DNA of 15,888 nt from Desulfurobacteriaceae bacterium (lineage in GTDB: Bacteria > Aquificota > Aquificia > Desulfurobacteriales > Desulfurobacteriaceae). A model generated the notes under the pieces. It saw only the letters and a list, made by a program, of their open reading frames with translations. It had not been told where the DNA came from and searched no databases. The DNA is taken from positions 1 to 15,888 of the forward strand of contig JAMOPR010000079.1 of NCBI GenBank assembly GCA_027064485.1. Direction: 5' to 3'. A program made the position numbers and the translations under genes. Of this stretch, positions 14,974 to 15,888 are shown one piece after another. Each line of letters opens with the position of its first letter. Within the stretch, counting starts at the first letter, position 1.

Positions 14974-15396
14974 TTACCATACGTAACAAAGAACTTCTCC
15001 ACCAACGCCCATCTTCCTGGCTTTATAACCAGGAATAATTCCTTTGTTGGTAGAAAGAATAGCTACTCCAAGCCCTGCTTTTACAAGGGGAATTTCGTCT
15101 TTTCCAACGTAAATTCTTCTACCAGGCTTGGAAACTCTCTTAATTTCGTTAATTACTCTTTCTTTGTTAGGTCCATACTTCAGATAAACGCGAATAATCT
15201 TCTTTTTATTGCTCGGGTCTTTAGCCTTCTTAAAAGGTTCTTCGATTATCTCGTAATCTTTTATAAATCCTTCCTCTTTAAGGATTTTAGCTATTGCTTC
15301 GTTAACCTTGGAATACGGAGCATCAGTATACTCGTGGTAAACCAAGTTAGCGTTCCTTATTCTGGTAAGGAAATCTGCCAGTGTATCCATCATCAT
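14974..15396 (-). CDS. rpsH: 30S ribosomal protein uS8
   Basis: The 140-residue protein has [20 protein letters not shown] near the N-terminus and the C-terminal [20 protein letters not shown], then VLCYVW. Both are classical S8 signatures. S8 is a primary binder of the central domain of 16S rRNA. In E. coli it also represses the spc operon by binding the rplE message, a site that would lie beyond this window. Three consecutive ATG codons begin the frame. The first (15396) is 9 bases from GAGAGGT and is taken as the start, but the second or third cannot be excluded. Confidence 0.94.
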   Translation of the reverse strand: MMMDTLADFLTRIRNANLVYHEYTDAPYSKVNEAIAKILKEEGFIKDYEIIEEPFKKAKDPSNKKKIIRVYLKYGPNKERVINEIKRVSKPGRRIYVGKDEIPLVKAGLGVAILSTNKGIIPGYKARKMGVGGEVLCYVW

Positions 15397-15423
15397 GACT
15401 TGCTTACCTCTCTCCTAAAGTTT

Positions 15424-15609
15424 TTACCAGCTTGCTTTTTTGACGCCGGGGATTTTCCCCTGAAGAGCAAGTGTTCTAAAGCATAATCTACACATACCAA
15501 ACTCTCTTATAAAACCGCGAGGACGTCCGCAAAGAGGACATCTATTATACTTTCTAACTTTAAACTTCGGTTCTTTTTGAGCTTTAACAATCAACGCCTT
15601 TCTTGCCAT
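15424..15609 (-). CDS. rpsN: 30S ribosomal protein uS14, zinc-binding short form
   Basis: The 61-residue protein [20 protein letters not shown] continues with [20 protein letters not shown] and [21 protein letters not shown]. Cysteines at 24, 27, 40 and 43 form the CxxC-CxxC zinc ribbon, so this is the ancestral C+ type (also called type Z). It is not the ~100-residue zinc-free paralogue. S14 sits in the 30S head and is among the last proteins to bind. GGAGG precedes the ATG. It lies 13 bases from the rplE stop in the standard order. Confidence 0.95.
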   Translation of the reverse strand: MARKALIVKAQKEPKFKVRKYNRCPLCGRPRGFIREFGMCRLCFRTLALQGKIPGVKKASW

Positions 15610-15622
15610 AACTCCTCCTAAT

Positions 15623-15888
15623 TTATTTCCTGAATGGGAAACCTAAGAGTTCTAATAAAGCTTTCGCTTCTTCGTCAGTTTCAGCAGTTGTTACGATGGT
15701 AATATTCATACCTCTAATCTTATCTACTTTATCGTAGTCAATTTCGGGGAAAACTGTTTGTTCTTCAAGTCCAAAGTTGTAATTTCCCCTACCGTCAAAA
15801 GATTTCGGAGAAAGACCTTTGAAGTCTCTAACCCTTGGAAGAGCAATCGATATAAGCCTGTCAAGGAACTCCCACATTCTATCTCTTC
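15623..15888 (-). CDS. rplE: 50S ribosomal protein uL5, C-terminal part (partial)
   Basis: The frame is open to the window edge and covers the last 88 codons or so. [20 protein letters not shown] is followed by [57 protein letters not shown] and LGFPFRK before TAA. This is the conserved C-terminal half of L5. L5 binds 5S rRNA and bridges to S13 in the small subunit head. An internal ATG at 15877 should not be taken as the start, because the codons before it (RDR) continue the conserved sequence. The true start lies outside the window. Confidence 0.95.
   Translation of the reverse strand, partial: RDRMWEFLDRLISIALPRVRDFKGLSPKSFDGRGNYNFGLEEQTVFPEIDYDKVDKIRGMNITIVTTAETDEEAKALLELLGFPFRK

Noticed and set aside
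14968..15486. A 172-residue + strand open frame opposite rpsH and rpsN.
   Set aside because: Antisense shadow with no ribosome site and no domain.
1..15888. Search for mobile elements, CRISPR repeats, tRNA genes, phage or defence genes.
   Set aside because: No transposase, direct-repeat array, tRNA-like cloverleaf or toxin-antitoxin pair was recognised. Almost every base is taken by conserved core genes.

Overview
The window looks like a piece of chromosome from a thermophilic, AT-rich bacterium, most likely of the Aquificota and perhaps the Desulfurobacteriaceae. That placement is an inference. It rests on a BpsA-type branched-chain polyamine synthase (a thermophile marker), a citramalate synthase, a short-LID adenylate kinase, a DUF996-like membrane protein and the general look of the ribosomal proteins. 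No rRNA or other decisive marker is present. Coding is dense, and no gene-free stretch exceeds about 60 bases.

Layout. (1) Bases 1-2347, + strand: the 3' end of aspartate kinase, citramalate synthase (cimA), and a multi-span membrane protein of unknown function that overlaps cimA by 8 bases. (2) A GC-rich hairpin at 2352-2369 sits in the convergent gap. (3) Bases 2375-5099, - strand: speB, speE and bpsA, read in that order as a tightly packed polyamine operon. (4) Bases 5148-6864, + strand, divergent from speB: minC, minD and minE, the division-site placement system. (5) A strong hairpin terminator at 6870-6892. (6) Bases 6917-15888, - strand: the distal part of the spc/alpha ribosomal-protein superoperon, in transcription order rplE (partial), rpsN, rpsH, rplF, rplR, rpsE, rpmD, rplO, secY, adk, map, infA, rpmJ, rpsM, rpsK, rpsD, rpoA, rplQ. 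This is the classical bacterial order, with adk-map-infA between secY and rpmJ.

How the parts work together. LysC opens the aspartate family of amino acids, while CimA feeds isoleucine synthesis from pyruvate and acetyl-CoA. SpeB and SpeE are predicted to make spermidine, which BpsA turns into branched N4-bis(aminopropyl)spermidine, a polycation linked to stabilising nucleic acids at high temperature. MinCDE restricts the FtsZ ring to midcell. The ribosomal cluster builds both subunits together with the SecY channel, the RNA polymerase alpha subunit, IF-1, adenylate kinase and methionine aminopeptidase.

Starts were chosen from Shine-Dalgarno spacing and family conservation. In bpsA, speE, speB, minC, rpoA, infA, rplO, rpsE and rplR an ATG with a well-placed AGGAGG-like site was preferred over a slightly longer GTG/TTG reading. 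I see no mobile elements, CRISPR arrays, tRNAs or riboswitches, and no clearly undescribed system. The items most worth a second look are the compact branched-polyamine operon, the membrane protein coupled to cimA, and an apparent substitution in the DNA-binding face of the RNA polymerase alpha C-terminal domain.
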